Below are positions 29,864 through 40,463 of a stretch of 57,621 nt of DNA, one piece after another. Each line of letters starts with the position of its first letter. Position 1 is the first letter of the stretch. The translations under genes and the position numbers were made by a program. Below the pieces are notes generated by a model. That model worked only from the letters and a program-made list of their open reading frames with translations, did not search any database and was not told the DNA's origin. This DNA comes from Gracilaria caudata (Eukaryota; Rhodophyta; Florideophyceae; Gracilariales; Gracilariaceae). Location of the stretch: NCBI GenBank assembly GCA_030374735.1, contig JASCIV010000054.1, forward strand, positions 1 through 57,621, in the 5' to 3' direction.

Positions 29864-31138
29864 GTATGTTAATTCGTTTGCCCTTTGCTCATGAAAGTAA
29901 GAACGTAACTTTTTATGTTAGTTGTGTAGGTCGGCGAAGCGGCTTGGCCCAGAGAATCTAGTGATCCACTTTTGGTGTTGATCGTGAAGCAAATTCAGAC
30001 CGGATTCCTCAAATCTACGTCTGGATTTCCCCAGATCACTCTCATGACAGATCCAAACATGGATTCAACCCCCGCGGCTCATGCCGCACGACCCGACCCT
30101 CTATATATCTCTCTTGTATATACGCACCTTGCTTAATATAATAACTAAGCGGAGAGTGTTTCTGTGGAAAGAATGGCTCTCTCGTGAGCAAGGCCAACAC
30201 TTTTTCTGGCCACTTTCTGACAATATCAGCAACAAAAAGATCCCAGTTGAGATGCAGCGACACAACGGAACTTCAAAGGTTTCGAAGGTTCAGGTTCTGG
30301 TGACCGACGGGCCTCTGTACGTGACGGAGAATAAGGTCCCGATTTCGTCGTCCAGCCAATCAAGTGTCTTTACAAAGTAGCTGGAGGAAGGAGATGAAGG
30401 TGTCGCGCTCTGACAACAACCTTGGAAGGTTCTCAGTGACAGCGGACACGAGCGATGAGCCGACAGAAACTAAATAATGCTTTCGGAATATGGACACATA
30501 CGTGTAGATACTGATGTTCTTTATTGTGGACAGCAGCTTCTAATTACTAAAACTGATGTTCTCGTGAATGAGGGTTTTGCCGCTTTTCACTCTTGGCTTT
30601 GTTACTTCGAATCGTTCTTTTTCAAATAGTCCGCCAGTCATGGAGCAAGCTGTGGCATTCAACAATGGTATCTTGAATAGTTCTGTCCCGCAAAGAGTGG
30701 GATCGGGCGGATGGATAGGTCTTGCGCCTGTTGTGGACGCTGTCACTGTGTTGAGATTCTCATCTTTGCAGGAAAGGGTTTACTTGCTACGAGGGTACAG
30801 TAACATTACCCTCATACCCTTGTATGCCAGCTGTGCGTCCTCATGTCGTGACTGAACAGTTTGTCGTCACGAGCGTTACCCCGTGGCGGCAAGTAAAACG
30901 GGAGGAAGACGATTGTGAGGAGCTTGTTCTTACACACCTGTGAACACATCCTCTTTTCGTTGTCGAACCTTGGAGAACCCACGGCATTTCGAAATCTGCA
31001 TCTCGAGACAATTTGATTGGAGGAATACAAGAAGTGTGTTGTTTAAAGTGAGCGCAAAAATCGGCTTGCCACTCACATGTTGCAGGTCGAGTGCTCTTGA
31101 TCCACAACCCACTCACGAATGCACACAAATGTGTAGCA

Positions 31139-31171
31139 ATAAGAGATTGTTCCCTTGGAACAATCTCTTAT
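31139..31171. repeat. 15-bp perfect hairpin
   Basis: ATAAGAGATTGTTCC and GGAACAATCTCTTAT flank a 3-base CTT loop with no mismatch. No T-run follows it. No adjacent gene is recognised. Confidence 0.8.
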
Positions 31172-31888
31172 CATACCAGGGAGCGGCTCTTGTGTCAAAG
31201 AGCTGCTCGAAGGAGTCGATGTTCATTCGTTCTTGCTCACCCTACGGCGACTCAAGACAAGCGAGCTGCCGACTCTGTCACAGCGGCAGCCGCAACTTCT
31301 GTGTAGAGGGCGTGATGATTGGCGAAATTGGGGAGGGCGTATGCCACCCAAGGCTTACCCTTTGCGCAATCGAAAACACCCCGTTCCACCTTCTTGATCC
31401 GGCAGCGCTCGTCCACACATGAGACGAGGTGAATGGTTGCTATTAATCATGGAGTGCTACGGAAAGCCTCACGCTCGAGACCGTCACGCTGTTTGACTTG
31501 TAAGACGTACATTGGTTAGAGCCTTGGCTTGGATATTTGTGGCTCTCTCATATTGCAAAAACGGGGAGCACGCTGATGAATCCGCTTTAGGGCGAGAGGG
31601 CTCTCCTGGGGTAAGCCAATAGAGGTTTAGAAACTCAGCGGATGAACAGCGGAAGCTCAGCGCTAACAGAGGTTCTTAAAACTCAAGTTTTTAAGTTGTG
31701 TTTTAAAACATCCAGATTAAAACCATTGGACCCAGGGAAAGAGGAACGGAACGGGTGAAATGGTGACAGATGTATCTCTATAACGTTATCCATGTATGGG
31801 AAAAACCAATTGCTGTGGGGCGATGGAAGCGCTCGGGAGAAAGTCTTGTCAATGGCTGCCTTGAATGGACTCCATGTTCGCTGTCGAA

Positions 31889-32173
31889 TCAGAGCTCGAT
31901 GATGCTGTTCTCGTCAATCTGAGATACTCCCTCTGATACAAATATCTTACAGAGTGCACTTGGCGAAAGACATTGACGACTTCCGTCGACATAAAGGCGC
32001 ATCCACACCCACAAAACTGCGAATGAGATCAAGATAGGGTAGAGCATCAATCTCCTCATATGCCTATGACCTCTATGAGTGCTTTTTCGAACTGTAGAGG
32101 CTCTACAGTAGAGCGCATCATGTGGAGCACAGGTGAAGCAGAAGGTGTGATCGCAGTTTTTTGCCACCATCAT
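31889..32173 (-). CDS. Possible small Cys-rich membrane protein
   Basis: 94 residues starting with two ATG codons. The N-terminus holds a CDHTFCFTC-x7-C cluster that resembles part of a RING or other zinc knuckle. A basic stretch and one hydrophobic helix follow (about 50-66, LYPILISFAVLWVWMRLYV), then a short acidic tail. It could be a last exon of a longer spliced gene. A plus-strand frame of similar length overlaps it, so strand choice is uncertain. Confidence 0.3.
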   Translation of the reverse strand: MMVAKNCDHTFCFTCAPHDALYCRASTVRKSTHRGHRHMRRLMLYPILISFAVLWVWMRLYVDGSRQCLSPSALCKIFVSEGVSQIDENSIIEL

Positions 32174-32712
32174 TCACGTTCAGTTTGTGGCCACCATGTT
32201 CACAAGTCACAAGAGCGTGTGGATGTTTTGCCAATCGGAGTTCCAGTCGATGAGCCATTGACATCAGTCGCCGCTCATCAAGAAGCTCTTAAGAGTTTGA
32301 GAACAGGATTGCAAAATGTGAAACGGTAGTGCCGATGAGCGTTACAAGTAGTCCCGACATGTGTTCTCATTCTACCATCGTGTCTAATACCGCAAAGCAA
32401 TCGATCAATCGGCATCACAAGAGTACAAAACTCACAACTCCAACACGCCAACTCTATTCAATGGATTCACAGAGTTGGGTCGTCCTGTGTCCTGACTCGT
32501 GTTACACAGAGTACATACTACTTGTGATAAACTAAGCGCAGAGTACCGTATGTATCATTAAGCAACAAAACTCTGCATGCTTTGAAGGCGTCGCACGCAA
32601 TCAATACTTACAAACCACGTACCCAAAACCTATGCGACAACCACAATACAAAACGTGCGTAAAGCTTGCGAACATGCACATAGCAAATATGCATTAACCA
32701 CGAGCTTTTCCT

Positions 32713-33951
32713 TCACGCAACATGTCCCCCATCCAAAGCGGCAATCGTCCTCGCCGCCGATTCCCTCACATCAGAGTTACGATGTTGCCTCATCAACCTC
32801 TCCACCAACACGGGCAAGTCCCAAGCTTCAAGCATAGTCTTCCAAGCGTCCAAATTCTTGGTAAGTAGCAGCTCGGCAAGATTCAAAGCTCGTCTTGTTG
32901 CTCGTACATCCTCCAATTCTCTCAACGATCTTCTCAACGCATGAATTGAAGAAGGCAAGCGTTCAAACTCAACACGCGCCTCCTCCAATTCCAAAATCGC
33001 ATTGAGAGCAAATAACGCTCTAGCACGCACCACAGGAATGTCATCATTCGCCGCCATCTTCACCAGAGTAGGCACAGCACCTAGTTGCAACGAAGCGTTC
33101 TGCACAGTAGGGTTATTCTGACAACAAGTAGCCAACGCCCACGCAGCATTAGCACGCACCACCTGTTGAGGCGCACTCAGAGTATGCACCAAAGGCTGTA
33201 CACCACCGGACAAATACAAATCGCGTCCATTATCAATACTATGACAAAGTTCTTCAAGCTGCAAAAGAGAAGCCACCAATCTCGAAGCAGCCACATGAGC
33301 GCCGTCGTGAAGCACTCGAATGTTGTCTCTCAAAACGTCCAGCTCCGAATACTCTCTAAACTGTGCTTCTGATTCCCCTTCCGACTGAGCTTCAGTGTGC
33401 GTCCGCGCCTCATTCAAACGCACCTCGCCTTCCAAAGCCGTCACCGCCGACAAATCCGGCAACGCGCGCGCCGTAAGCGACGCCGAGTCCACCTGAACGC
33501 CCGTCGGCTCCGTCAAAACGCGCTCTCCCGTGGCGGACAGCGAGATAGAAGCAGACGCATTCTCACCTCGCGCAGCCGCAGTATGTTGAATTGCCCACGC
33601 AAATAACTGACTCACCGAGCCCAACACAAACGCACTATGCTCCCCCTCCCCGTCCCCCTCCTCCTCCACTTCCCGCTCATCCTCTTGCGCGCGTCCATCA
33701 CGCTGTCGCGTACGCTCTTCCTCTCTCACGACGCGCCGCGATACCCGCGGCGCATGTTCATCCAGCACGTCGCGCAAAGAGCGTCGCTTATGCCCATCCG
33801 CCCGACGCAACAATCTCGTCGCCAAAGCACGCTTGCCCTCTCTCGCCGCCGTTCTTCTCACCGCGGGCAGCTGTGCGCCGCGCGCCTCGCTCGCAAGCAA
33901 CAGCAGCAAGAGTAGCAGCGAAAGCGCGCCAAAGCGCGCACGCAACGTCAT
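32713..33951 (-). CDS. SIL1/Fes1-like Hsp70 nucleotide exchange factor (ER)
   Basis: 412 residues from ATG 33951. Residues 8-22 are a Leu-rich signal peptide (ALSLLLLLLLLASEARG), so the protein enters the ER. A basic, then very acidic low-complexity region follows (about 80-115). The C-terminal half has Armadillo-like repeats with the Fes1/HspBP1 signature (LEELCHSIDNGRDLYLSGGV, RANAAWALATCCQNNP, NASLQLGAVPTLV). Known role: SIL1 drives ADP release from BiP, and Fes1/HspBP1 do this for cytosolic Hsp70. The signal peptide favours SIL1. There is no KDEL-type C-terminus. Confidence 0.82.
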   Translation of the reverse strand: MTLRARFGALSLLLLLLLLASEARGAQLPAVRRTAAREGKRALATRLLRRADGHKRRSLRDVLDEHAPRVSRRVVREEERTRQRDGRAQEDEREVEEEGDGEGEHSAFVLGSVSQLFAWAIQHTAAARGENASASISLSATGERVLTEPTGVQVDSASLTARALPDLSAVTALEGEVRLNEARTHTEAQSEGESEAQFREYSELDVLRDNIRVLHDGAHVAASRLVASLLQLEELCHSIDNGRDLYLSGGVQPLVHTLSAPQQVVRANAAWALATCCQNNPTVQNASLQLGAVPTLVKMAANDDIPVVRARALFALNAILELEEARVEFERLPSSIHALRRSLRELEDVRATRRALNLAELLLTKNLDAWKTMLEAWDLPVLVERLMRQHRNSDVRESAARTIAALDGGHVA

Positions 33952-34428
33952 GACTGCCAGGCGCAAAGCGCAGCGGCTCACTCGTCGCCGTGAAAGCAAG
34001 GGAAGGGAAGGGGAAGGGCGCGAGGCAAAGTGCAAAGAGTGTCCGCGCAAGCGCGCGCCACATACGGCCAATGGAAGGCGCACACGTGCGCGCCAAGCGG
34101 TCCGTTACGCGAGAGTGCGCTGGAGATTGCGCACGGCGCGCAGGGCGTCGCGCTGCTGCACCTGACGTCAGGTTCCGCAAGTTGAACGCGCGCAGGACCA
34201 GATCTCTGTGCCCAGCGACATCCCCCCGGCCTTCATCCACAGCTCCATAGCGCATCTCCCGCGCCCGAGTCGCGCCAGCGCAAAGAAAACAAACAAAGGA
34301 TCTCCCACAGAGTAGCAGAATAACTTTTACCACCGCGTGCATTAATAGCCAAGCCGTTCTAATTAGCTACAAGCGTAGACGAAACCCCCTATCACCCACC
34401 ACCCTGCAAATCTTGCATCGCACCCCGC
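33952..34428. other. Intergenic, SIL1 upstream region
   Basis: About 480 bp between transketolase and the SIL1-like gene. It should carry the SIL1 promoter on the minus strand. It is GC-rich near 34040-34170. No TATA box or repeat stands out. Confidence 0.4.
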
Positions 34429-36591
34429 TCACATAGCCTTAGCCTTCTCCACCACGTTCTCCACCGTCATACCAAAGTGCTTCTTCATGTCATCCTTTCC
34501 AGGCGCGGAGATACCAAACCCATCAATACACACAAAGTTCTCTGCATACCTCGACCATCCATAGCTAGAAGCAGCCTCCACCACCAGTCTCTTCGACTTG
34601 GGCACGATCGCCGGCAACACGCTATCCTTGTACACCTCGCTCTGCTCCTCGAATATATCGACACACGGCGCAGATACCACACGAACAGTCTTGCCGCTCG
34701 CTCTCAATGTCTTTGCAGCCTCCTGTGCAAGCTCCGTTTCGGATCCTGTGCCGATCAGGATCATGTCCGGGATGCCGTTGTCCGAGTCGTCGCTCAGCAC
34801 GTACATGCCCCTCTTGGCGCCCTCGAACGAGCCGCCCTCCAGAATGCAAGTCTTCTGTCGCGTGTACGCCATCGTGGTGGGCGTACTCGTGCTCTTCAGC
34901 GCAACAGCGTAAGCGGCCGCCGTTTCGATCGGGTCAGCCGGACGGTACATGTAGTGATTGGGCATCGCTCTGAACGAAGCCAGATGCTCAATGGGCTGAT
35001 GTGTGGGACCATCCTCTCCCAGGAACACAGAGTCATGCGTCGTCACATTGATCACACCAGTACGAGCCAGCGACGACAAGCGCATGGCACCGCGCGCGTA
35101 ATCAGTGAACACAAAGAATGTGGCAGTGTACGGCCTCAGACCGTAGCCAGCCAAGTAGATACCATTGGCGAGCGCCACCATACCGTGTTCACGCACACCA
35201 AAGCGCAGGTTGCGACCCTCAGGCGTAGCCTTTTGGAAGTCACCAAGACCCTTCATGATGGTGAGGTTAGAGCCAGCAAGATCGGCAGATCCACCGATGA
35301 ACGGCGGGTAAAGCGGTGCAATAGTGTTGAGCATCAGCTGCGAAAGCTGGCGCGTAGGCTTCGCTGGGCTCTCCATAGCCGCGTCCACTAGCGCCTGTTC
35401 CAAGTTGTCGGGCAGCTCCTTCCTGATCACATACTTCTCGAACTCGGCGGCGAGTTCAGGGTATTTAGATTTGTAAGTAGCAAATGTCTCGTTCCACGAT
35501 TGCTCGCAGGCGGCACCTTCTGCGATCTTCTCACGGTAGTGATCCATCACGTTCTGAGGAACCTCGAACGGTTCGTACTTCCATCCGAGGTACTCGCGGG
35601 TGGCAGCGACCTCATCAGTTCCGAGCGCGGCACCGTGACTGTCGTGGCTGTCAGCCTTGTTCGGAGATCCATAGCCAATGATGGTGGTGACCTTGATGAG
35701 GGTGGGCTTGTCAGTGCAAGCCTTAGCCTCAGCAATGGCCTTCTCAAGGGCGGCGACGTCAGTGTTACCGCTGGGAACGTTGATGACTTGCCATCCATAG
35801 GCCTCGAAGCGCTTTCCAACGTCCTCGGTGAAGGAGATGTCGGTGTGACCGTCGATGGAAATGTGGTTGTCATCATAGATGGCAATGAGCTTTCCAAGAC
35901 CGTAGTGACCAGCCAGCGAGCAAGCTTCGCCAGACACACCCTCCATATTGCAGCCATCACCCAGAATGCAGTAGGTGTAGTTGTCAATGATGGAGCAGTC
36001 CGGCTTGTTGTAGACGGCTTCCATATGAGCCTCTGCCATGGCGATTCCGACGGCGTTGCAAATGCCCTGTCCCAGCGGTCCGGTAGTGACCTCAACTCCC
36101 TCAGTCTCAAAGTTCTCAGGATGACCCGGGGTCCGTGAAAGGTACTGACGGAACTGCTTGATATCATCCATGGTGACTGAGTCGTATCCAAACAGATACA
36201 AGAGAGCATAAAGCAACATAGATCCATGACCGGCCGAAAGCACAAAGCGATCGCGGTTGACAAAGTTGGGATTCTTCGGGTTAAAGTTCATGAACTTCTT
36301 CCAGAGCACATACGAAGCGGGTGCCATTCCCATGGGCATGCCCGGATGTCCGGACTTTGCCTTCTCCACGGCGTCAATTGCCAGGAAACGAATGGCATTG
36401 ATACAGTCATCGACGAACTGATCGCCAGTCTGCACCAGCGTGCCCGTAGATTCCGATGCCACCATAGTCGGCACGAATCGCGCCGAGCGCGACGCGCGCA
36501 CCTGCACGCGCGGTGCGGACACAAAGCATGACGAACGCGATTGCAGACGAGGCGTAACACAAGCCGGCACGAACGACGACACAAACGCCAT
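34429..36591 (-). CDS. Transketolase, plastid
   Basis: 720 residues from ATG 36591. Residues 1-48 (MAFVSSFVPA.., no acids, many Ser/Arg/Val) are a plastid transit peptide with an early Phe. The mature enzyme shows the thiamine diphosphate region (GHGSMLLYALLYLFGYD, LGDGCNMEGVSGEA, then DDNHISIDG), the pyrimidine-binding domain (REHGMVALANGI, HDSVFLGEDGPTHQP) and the C-terminal domain. Reaction: moves a two-carbon ketol unit between sugar phosphates in the Calvin-Benson cycle and pentose phosphate pathway. Length and motifs are complete, so it should be active. It appears to be the only central-carbon enzyme of the plastid in the window. Confidence 0.97.
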   Translation of the reverse strand: MAFVSSFVPACVTPRLQSRSSCFVSAPRVQVRASRSARFVPTMVASESTGTLVQTGDQFVDDCINAIRFLAIDAVEKAKSGHPGMPMGMAPASYVLWKKFMNFNPKNPNFVNRDRFVLSAGHGSMLLYALLYLFGYDSVTMDDIKQFRQYLSRTPGHPENFETEGVEVTTGPLGQGICNAVGIAMAEAHMEAVYNKPDCSIIDNYTYCILGDGCNMEGVSGEACSLAGHYGLGKLIAIYDDNHISIDGHTDISFTEDVGKRFEAYGWQVINVPSGNTDVAALEKAIAEAKACTDKPTLIKVTTIIGYGSPNKADSHDSHGAALGTDEVAATREYLGWKYEPFEVPQNVMDHYREKIAEGAACEQSWNETFATYKSKYPELAAEFEKYVIRKELPDNLEQALVDAAMESPAKPTRQLSQLMLNTIAPLYPPFIGGSADLAGSNLTIMKGLGDFQKATPEGRNLRFGVREHGMVALANGIYLAGYGLRPYTATFFVFTDYARGAMRLSSLARTGVINVTTHDSVFLGEDGPTHQPIEHLASFRAMPNHYMYRPADPIETAAAYAVALKSTSTPTTMAYTRQKTCILEGGSFEGAKRGMYVLSDDSDNGIPDMILIGTGSETELAQEAAKTLRASGKTVRVVSAPCVDIFEEQSEVYKDSVLPAIVPKSKRLVVEAASSYGWSRYAENFVCIDGFGISAPGKDDMKKHFGMTVENVVEKAKAM

Positions 36592-36875
36592 CTTCAACAA
36601 ACAACTAACAAAAAACCGACGTCAAGCTCAAGGCTAGGGAGAGGAAGAGGAAATCGCGGTATAAACGACACCCAGAGCACTGGCTTGCTTAACGAACCAA
36701 GCGGCGCGACGAAACGACGGCTCCTCAGATGTCGCTGCTGACCGCGCATTGATGGCCACCACAGCGCGCCGTAGATAACCCGACAGGTGAGCTCACAGAC
36801 TCAGCATGGTCCACGAAACGCGCGCCACGTGCACACGTCTCCCACCATGGCCCGTTTGATTCGCATCTCCCCCTC

Positions 36876-38555
36876 TCACTGCGTTTCATTTCTACTCGCA
36901 GCATCGCGCTGCCTCGCGCTATCGTTTCGACGACGCACAGCGAGCGCCGCGTGTCGAACGTGCGCCGCCGACGTCATCGTCGCGTCGCGCACCGCCTGCA
37001 GCTCGCCCGCCGAGGGCGACGCCTTTATGCGGGCGCACTCCGCGCGGAAGATGGCCTCACGCGCGGCGGCGTCGGGATGATGCACTTGCACGTGAACGTC
37101 CAGCCGGCCGGCGCGTAGCAACGCGCCGTCCACCAGTCGCTTGTCGCCCGCTGTAGCCACCACCAACACGCCGTCATTCGCGCCCTCTCTGCCGCCATCG
37201 AGCTGCACCAGCAACGTGCTCAGCAGTCGATGGAACGCGGCGCCAGCGCCGCCACTCAGCGGGTGCAATCTGCTGGGCGCAAGGTTATCGACGTTTTCCA
37301 GCACAAGCACGCACGGTGCCAGCGACCGTGCCAGCCAGAACGCATGAGTCATCTTTCGTTCAGCGTCACCCACCACGCTGCTCACGATCGCCGTGCTATC
37401 GATGGGCAACACGTTGACCCGCGACGCGCTCAATGAGCGACACGCCTTCGTCAACAGCGCCGTCTTGCCACAACCACTGGGGCCGTGGATCAGCACTCCG
37501 CGGCACGCGCCAACGCTGCGTAACGCGCGCGCGCTATGCTGTGCGGCCTCGCTGACGTGCGCACGCTCATTGTCGAATACAGATAACAAGCAATCCTGCA
37601 GCTGTTTCATCGCTGTGTGCAAGCCATATAACACCGCGTCTTCTTCTTTCACGTTGTACTTTCTGCGTACGTGTAGTGTGTCGCCAAGTAAGAAACTGTT
37701 AGCCGCCAATAGCGACGGACGTACAGCTCCCACTGTTTCTCGGAATTCCTTTGATGTCGTCATGTTTTCCACGTTCAAGCTGTTTGTGTGTTTGTTTTCT
37801 TCGCCTTCGCTGTTGCTACGTTTGCGTGCAAACTGATCTTCGAGACGCCACAGAAGCGCCATCATGTCCGCAATCATGAACCCTGGAGTCACGCTTGCCA
37901 TCTGAACCGCCTCATTTCGGCACTGCTCCCGCTCCATGCCTCCTCCACTCATGCGTTGTATCCATTCATAGCATAGCTTTGTCCGATCCTGCAACGAAAG
38001 CGCACCCAATCCAACTGTACACCCCAATTTCCCTCGTCGCACCAGTGAACCATGCACATCGCCCACCGTGCAACAAGTCGTCAACAGCACCACTCTTTGC
38101 GATTTCTCCTCTCTCAGTTCTTCCAGAGCGTCGCTCAAAGCACCGATCACCCTCAGAGCCCACGCGGATTCCACTTTGTTGGGTGCCCACATGTCAATTT
38201 CGTCCATTAAGATCGCCGTCCGTTTTGCGCTTTGCGCAACGCAGGTACGGAATATATGCATGATTGTGTTCTCTACCACGCCGGAATCGTCGTCCGCCAG
38301 CTGTTTGAATCCTAATACACGCACCTCGTAATCTTGATCTTGAGCAAATCTTCGACAGAGTGCGCTCTTTCCACACCCGGGCGGTCCGTGCACAACGACT
38401 GCTTTGGGATATTCATCGGATTGTAGCACAAAGCTGCGCAACTTTTCGTAAGCATCTTGTTGAAGAGATGAAAGCATCTGGTTACGTCTCTGTTCTGCAG
38501 CCGTGTGCTTCATATTGCGCTGCAACTTAAGTATCAGGTAGCAGAATATTAGCAT
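36876..38555 (-). CDS. Double-AAA ATPase, AFG2/SPATA5L1-like
   Basis: 559 residues from ATG 38555; an ATG at 38513 is an alternative start. D1 has Walker A at 57-64 (GPPGCGKS) and an intact Walker B (ILMDEID, about 115-121). D2 has Walker A at 358-365 (GPSGCGKT), but its Walker B reads VLVLENVD (about 416-423). The usual acidic pair DE is thus EN, and the catalytic Glu is missing. The D2 arginine-finger region is present (LLRAGRLD); that of D1 is poor (VRRGKLG). No N-domain is visible. Two adjacent AAA modules without an N-domain recall AFG2/SPATA5L1-type ribosome-maturation factors, but other CDC48 relatives fit. D2 may bind but not hydrolyse ATP. Confidence 0.75.
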   Translation of the reverse strand: MLIFCYLILKLQRNMKHTAAEQRRNQMLSSLQQDAYEKLRSFVLQSDEYPKAVVVHGPPGCGKSALCRRFAQDQDYEVRVLGFKQLADDDSGVVENTIMHIFRTCVAQSAKRTAILMDEIDMWAPNKVESAWALRVIGALSDALEELREEKSQRVVLLTTCCTVGDVHGSLVRRGKLGCTVGLGALSLQDRTKLCYEWIQRMSGGGMEREQCRNEAVQMASVTPGFMIADMMALLWRLEDQFARKRSNSEGEENKHTNSLNVENMTTSKEFRETVGAVRPSLLAANSFLLGDTLHVRRKYNVKEEDAVLYGLHTAMKQLQDCLLSVFDNERAHVSEAAQHSARALRSVGACRGVLIHGPSGCGKTALLTKACRSLSASRVNVLPIDSTAIVSSVVGDAERKMTHAFWLARSLAPCVLVLENVDNLAPSRLHPLSGGAGAAFHRLLSTLLVQLDGGREGANDGVLVVATAGDKRLVDGALLRAGRLDVHVQVHHPDAAAREAIFRAECARIKASPSAGELQAVRDATMTSAAHVRHAALAVRRRNDSARQRDAASRNETQ

Positions 38556-40463
38556 TCATTCAGATATAGAGTACTCAGAAGTGCCGGCATCGACTTTCCA
38601 GAGCCGCATGCACTTCACCTTTCAACTGGCCGCGCAATGTGCTTCCATGCAAACCCATCCATCACAGAGGGCATTCAGGTCATTCAACAATATAATGATT
38701 CCTCGTTTCGGAAGATCTACAGCAAGGATGATAGCCTGTATCTGTACTCGAACTACAGAAACAGAAAGGCTCTTGATGTTCTTCTCAAAAAGAGGACGCA
38801 CTTCGTCCTTCGAATTGGGAACACCACAGCCCCTTTCCCCCTTTTTGCGAAAGCGCAAAACCTTGATGGGTCCCGGCGTGGAACACCGCTCCGCGCCGGG
38901 GCCAGAACCCAGTTTGGCTGGTAGCAAATCGATTTGCAACGCGTTGCCACGTTTTCGATTTTCTGTTCTTGGATCAAGCAAAATGCGAAGAGCTCTTCGA
39001 CTCACTCGCATCGTTGGCATTACCCTTGTGAACCTTAACCATCTTCTTCTTCTTTTCATGAGCACATAAGCATCAGGAATGGCTTTCGATACTTTACGAC
39101 CTTTCCTTCCTATACCGAAGTCATCATCGCCAAGAACATCAACATCGAGAACCTCTCCCAGCTACAGAGCGGAAGATATCTGCAGCACGTATTAAGTATC
39201 GCTCGTCATGTTTGATAATGCATTTCGAAGGTTGTATAAAACTATGCTCGCTTTATGGTGGGCACCAATCGAAGCCTTCGAAACTCACGGTTCTTCTTTG
39301 CGCTGGTCAGGTCGCAACTGTGCTATAGTCTGATCCTCATGATGATGTCAGCCTTTGTGGGCCTATCTGAATGGCACGAATTGTCGATGACTGTTTTGTG
39401 TGTGCACGCAGTATGTGGCGGCGTATCAGCTCCCTTAACCCTACTATTTGATGTTGGGGGACGGGAGGTCGGGACTTTTCCGCATAGAGCGGACAAGATG
39501 TGCTGCTTAGACAAGATGCGCGGCTTTACATCGTATTGAGGAAATATGTCGGCACTCATCGCACAAGTACTGTACCTTTGTAAAGTAAGTTAGTATTCCG
39601 TGATTGGGATTGCGTGATCTTGCCCGGAACATCCCCAACGGGTTCGGCAGGGGCGACGGTAAAACTATTTTGCGCCGACGCCGCCATAAGTGCAAAACCG
39701 ATTGGGGGGACGAACCAATATCTTTGATGGTGCCACTCGGCACTGCCCAGCATGTTATGAACTCACCCGTACTTAATTTGGCACACTTTGTGCGTCTTTG
39801 CAGACGTACAATCTGAGTTGCGTACCATGAATAACTTGTAGACGTTAAAGAAGAGCTCTGTCTGAAGGGCAAAAACCGTGCGGCTCACCGGTTATCAATA
39901 ATGGGACTTGGACTGCATTTTGGTACAGGTGTGTCGGGTTCACCCTTTGTGTAATCTAATTCATATATAATAAGTTCCTTTACGTGAATCTTTATGCCAA
40001 TAAATCCTACGCATCTACGCCGGCTCGGAGAGCTTTCGCTCTTCGTGCGTTTGCTGGGCGCGAAAGCAGCGCTTCGAAATTGAACTAAGAGCGCAGCTCG
40101 CTGACACAACACGAAAAGTTCTATTAACGAGCACGCCGCAAGAAGGTCGGAGGTGAAGGTTAGCATTGGTACAGTTTTGTATAGGCCATGTTTCAAATCT
40201 GTATCCCATGATCACGTCGTGTTTCGATGTCCCTTGACGAGCTCAACTAGGAAAGAGACGCTGCCGCCGCAAACAGGGCGGCAACGCTTTTCTATTGATT
40301 AGAAGAGCTGCATATAATCCTTCGCATTCTGAAGGAGAGAGAACTATCTGCAGTAGGTATAGCTCCGTTTGCCTTTGGAATTAGAAGGAACTGTCCGCCA
40401 TAAAGAGAAAGAAGAGAAGAAGTGGTTGTCTAACAAAGATGCTCACTTCACAATCGCTTTCGC
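38556..40463. other. Region with an unresolved spliced locus
   Basis: About 1.9 kb between the AAA ATPase and the alcohol dehydrogenase. Minus-strand frames with coding-like composition occur at 38622-39157 and 39556-39753, with plausible splice signals (GTGAGT near 39290, pyrimidine-rich TAG acceptor near 39158). I could not join them into one consistent reading frame. No known domain was recognised. Confidence 0.35.
38622..39157 (-). CDS. Possible exon of spliced gene, unknown
   Basis: An open minus-strand frame runs from a likely acceptor (CTTCCGCTCTGTAG) through LGDDDFGIGRKGRKVSKAIP and a Lys/Arg run to a stop at 38622. The first in-frame ATG is at about 39059, which would give 145 residues or so. 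The segment before that ATG looks coding, which argues for an upstream exon. Basic, nucleolar-type composition; no family recognised. An overlapping plus-strand frame of similar length starts with GTG and is less attractive. Confidence 0.35.

Larger units (their letters stand above)
28485..32712. other. Large gene-poor region with hairpins
   Basis: About 4.2 kb. The first 600 bp are pyrimidine-rich on the plus strand. Hairpins lie at 29831-29863 and 31139-31171, and a multi-stem fold is possible at 30779-30897. Short ATG frames exist at 30081-30380 and 30568-30855 (plus), and 31894-32173 (minus, listed separately), but none is recognised. No tRNA, snRNA or mobile-element protein was identified. 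Confidence 0.45.

Noticed and set aside
28485..32712. Spliceosomal snRNA or SRP RNA gene
   Set aside because: None of the U1, U2, U4, U5 or U6 signature blocks or the SRP helix 8 motif could be found.
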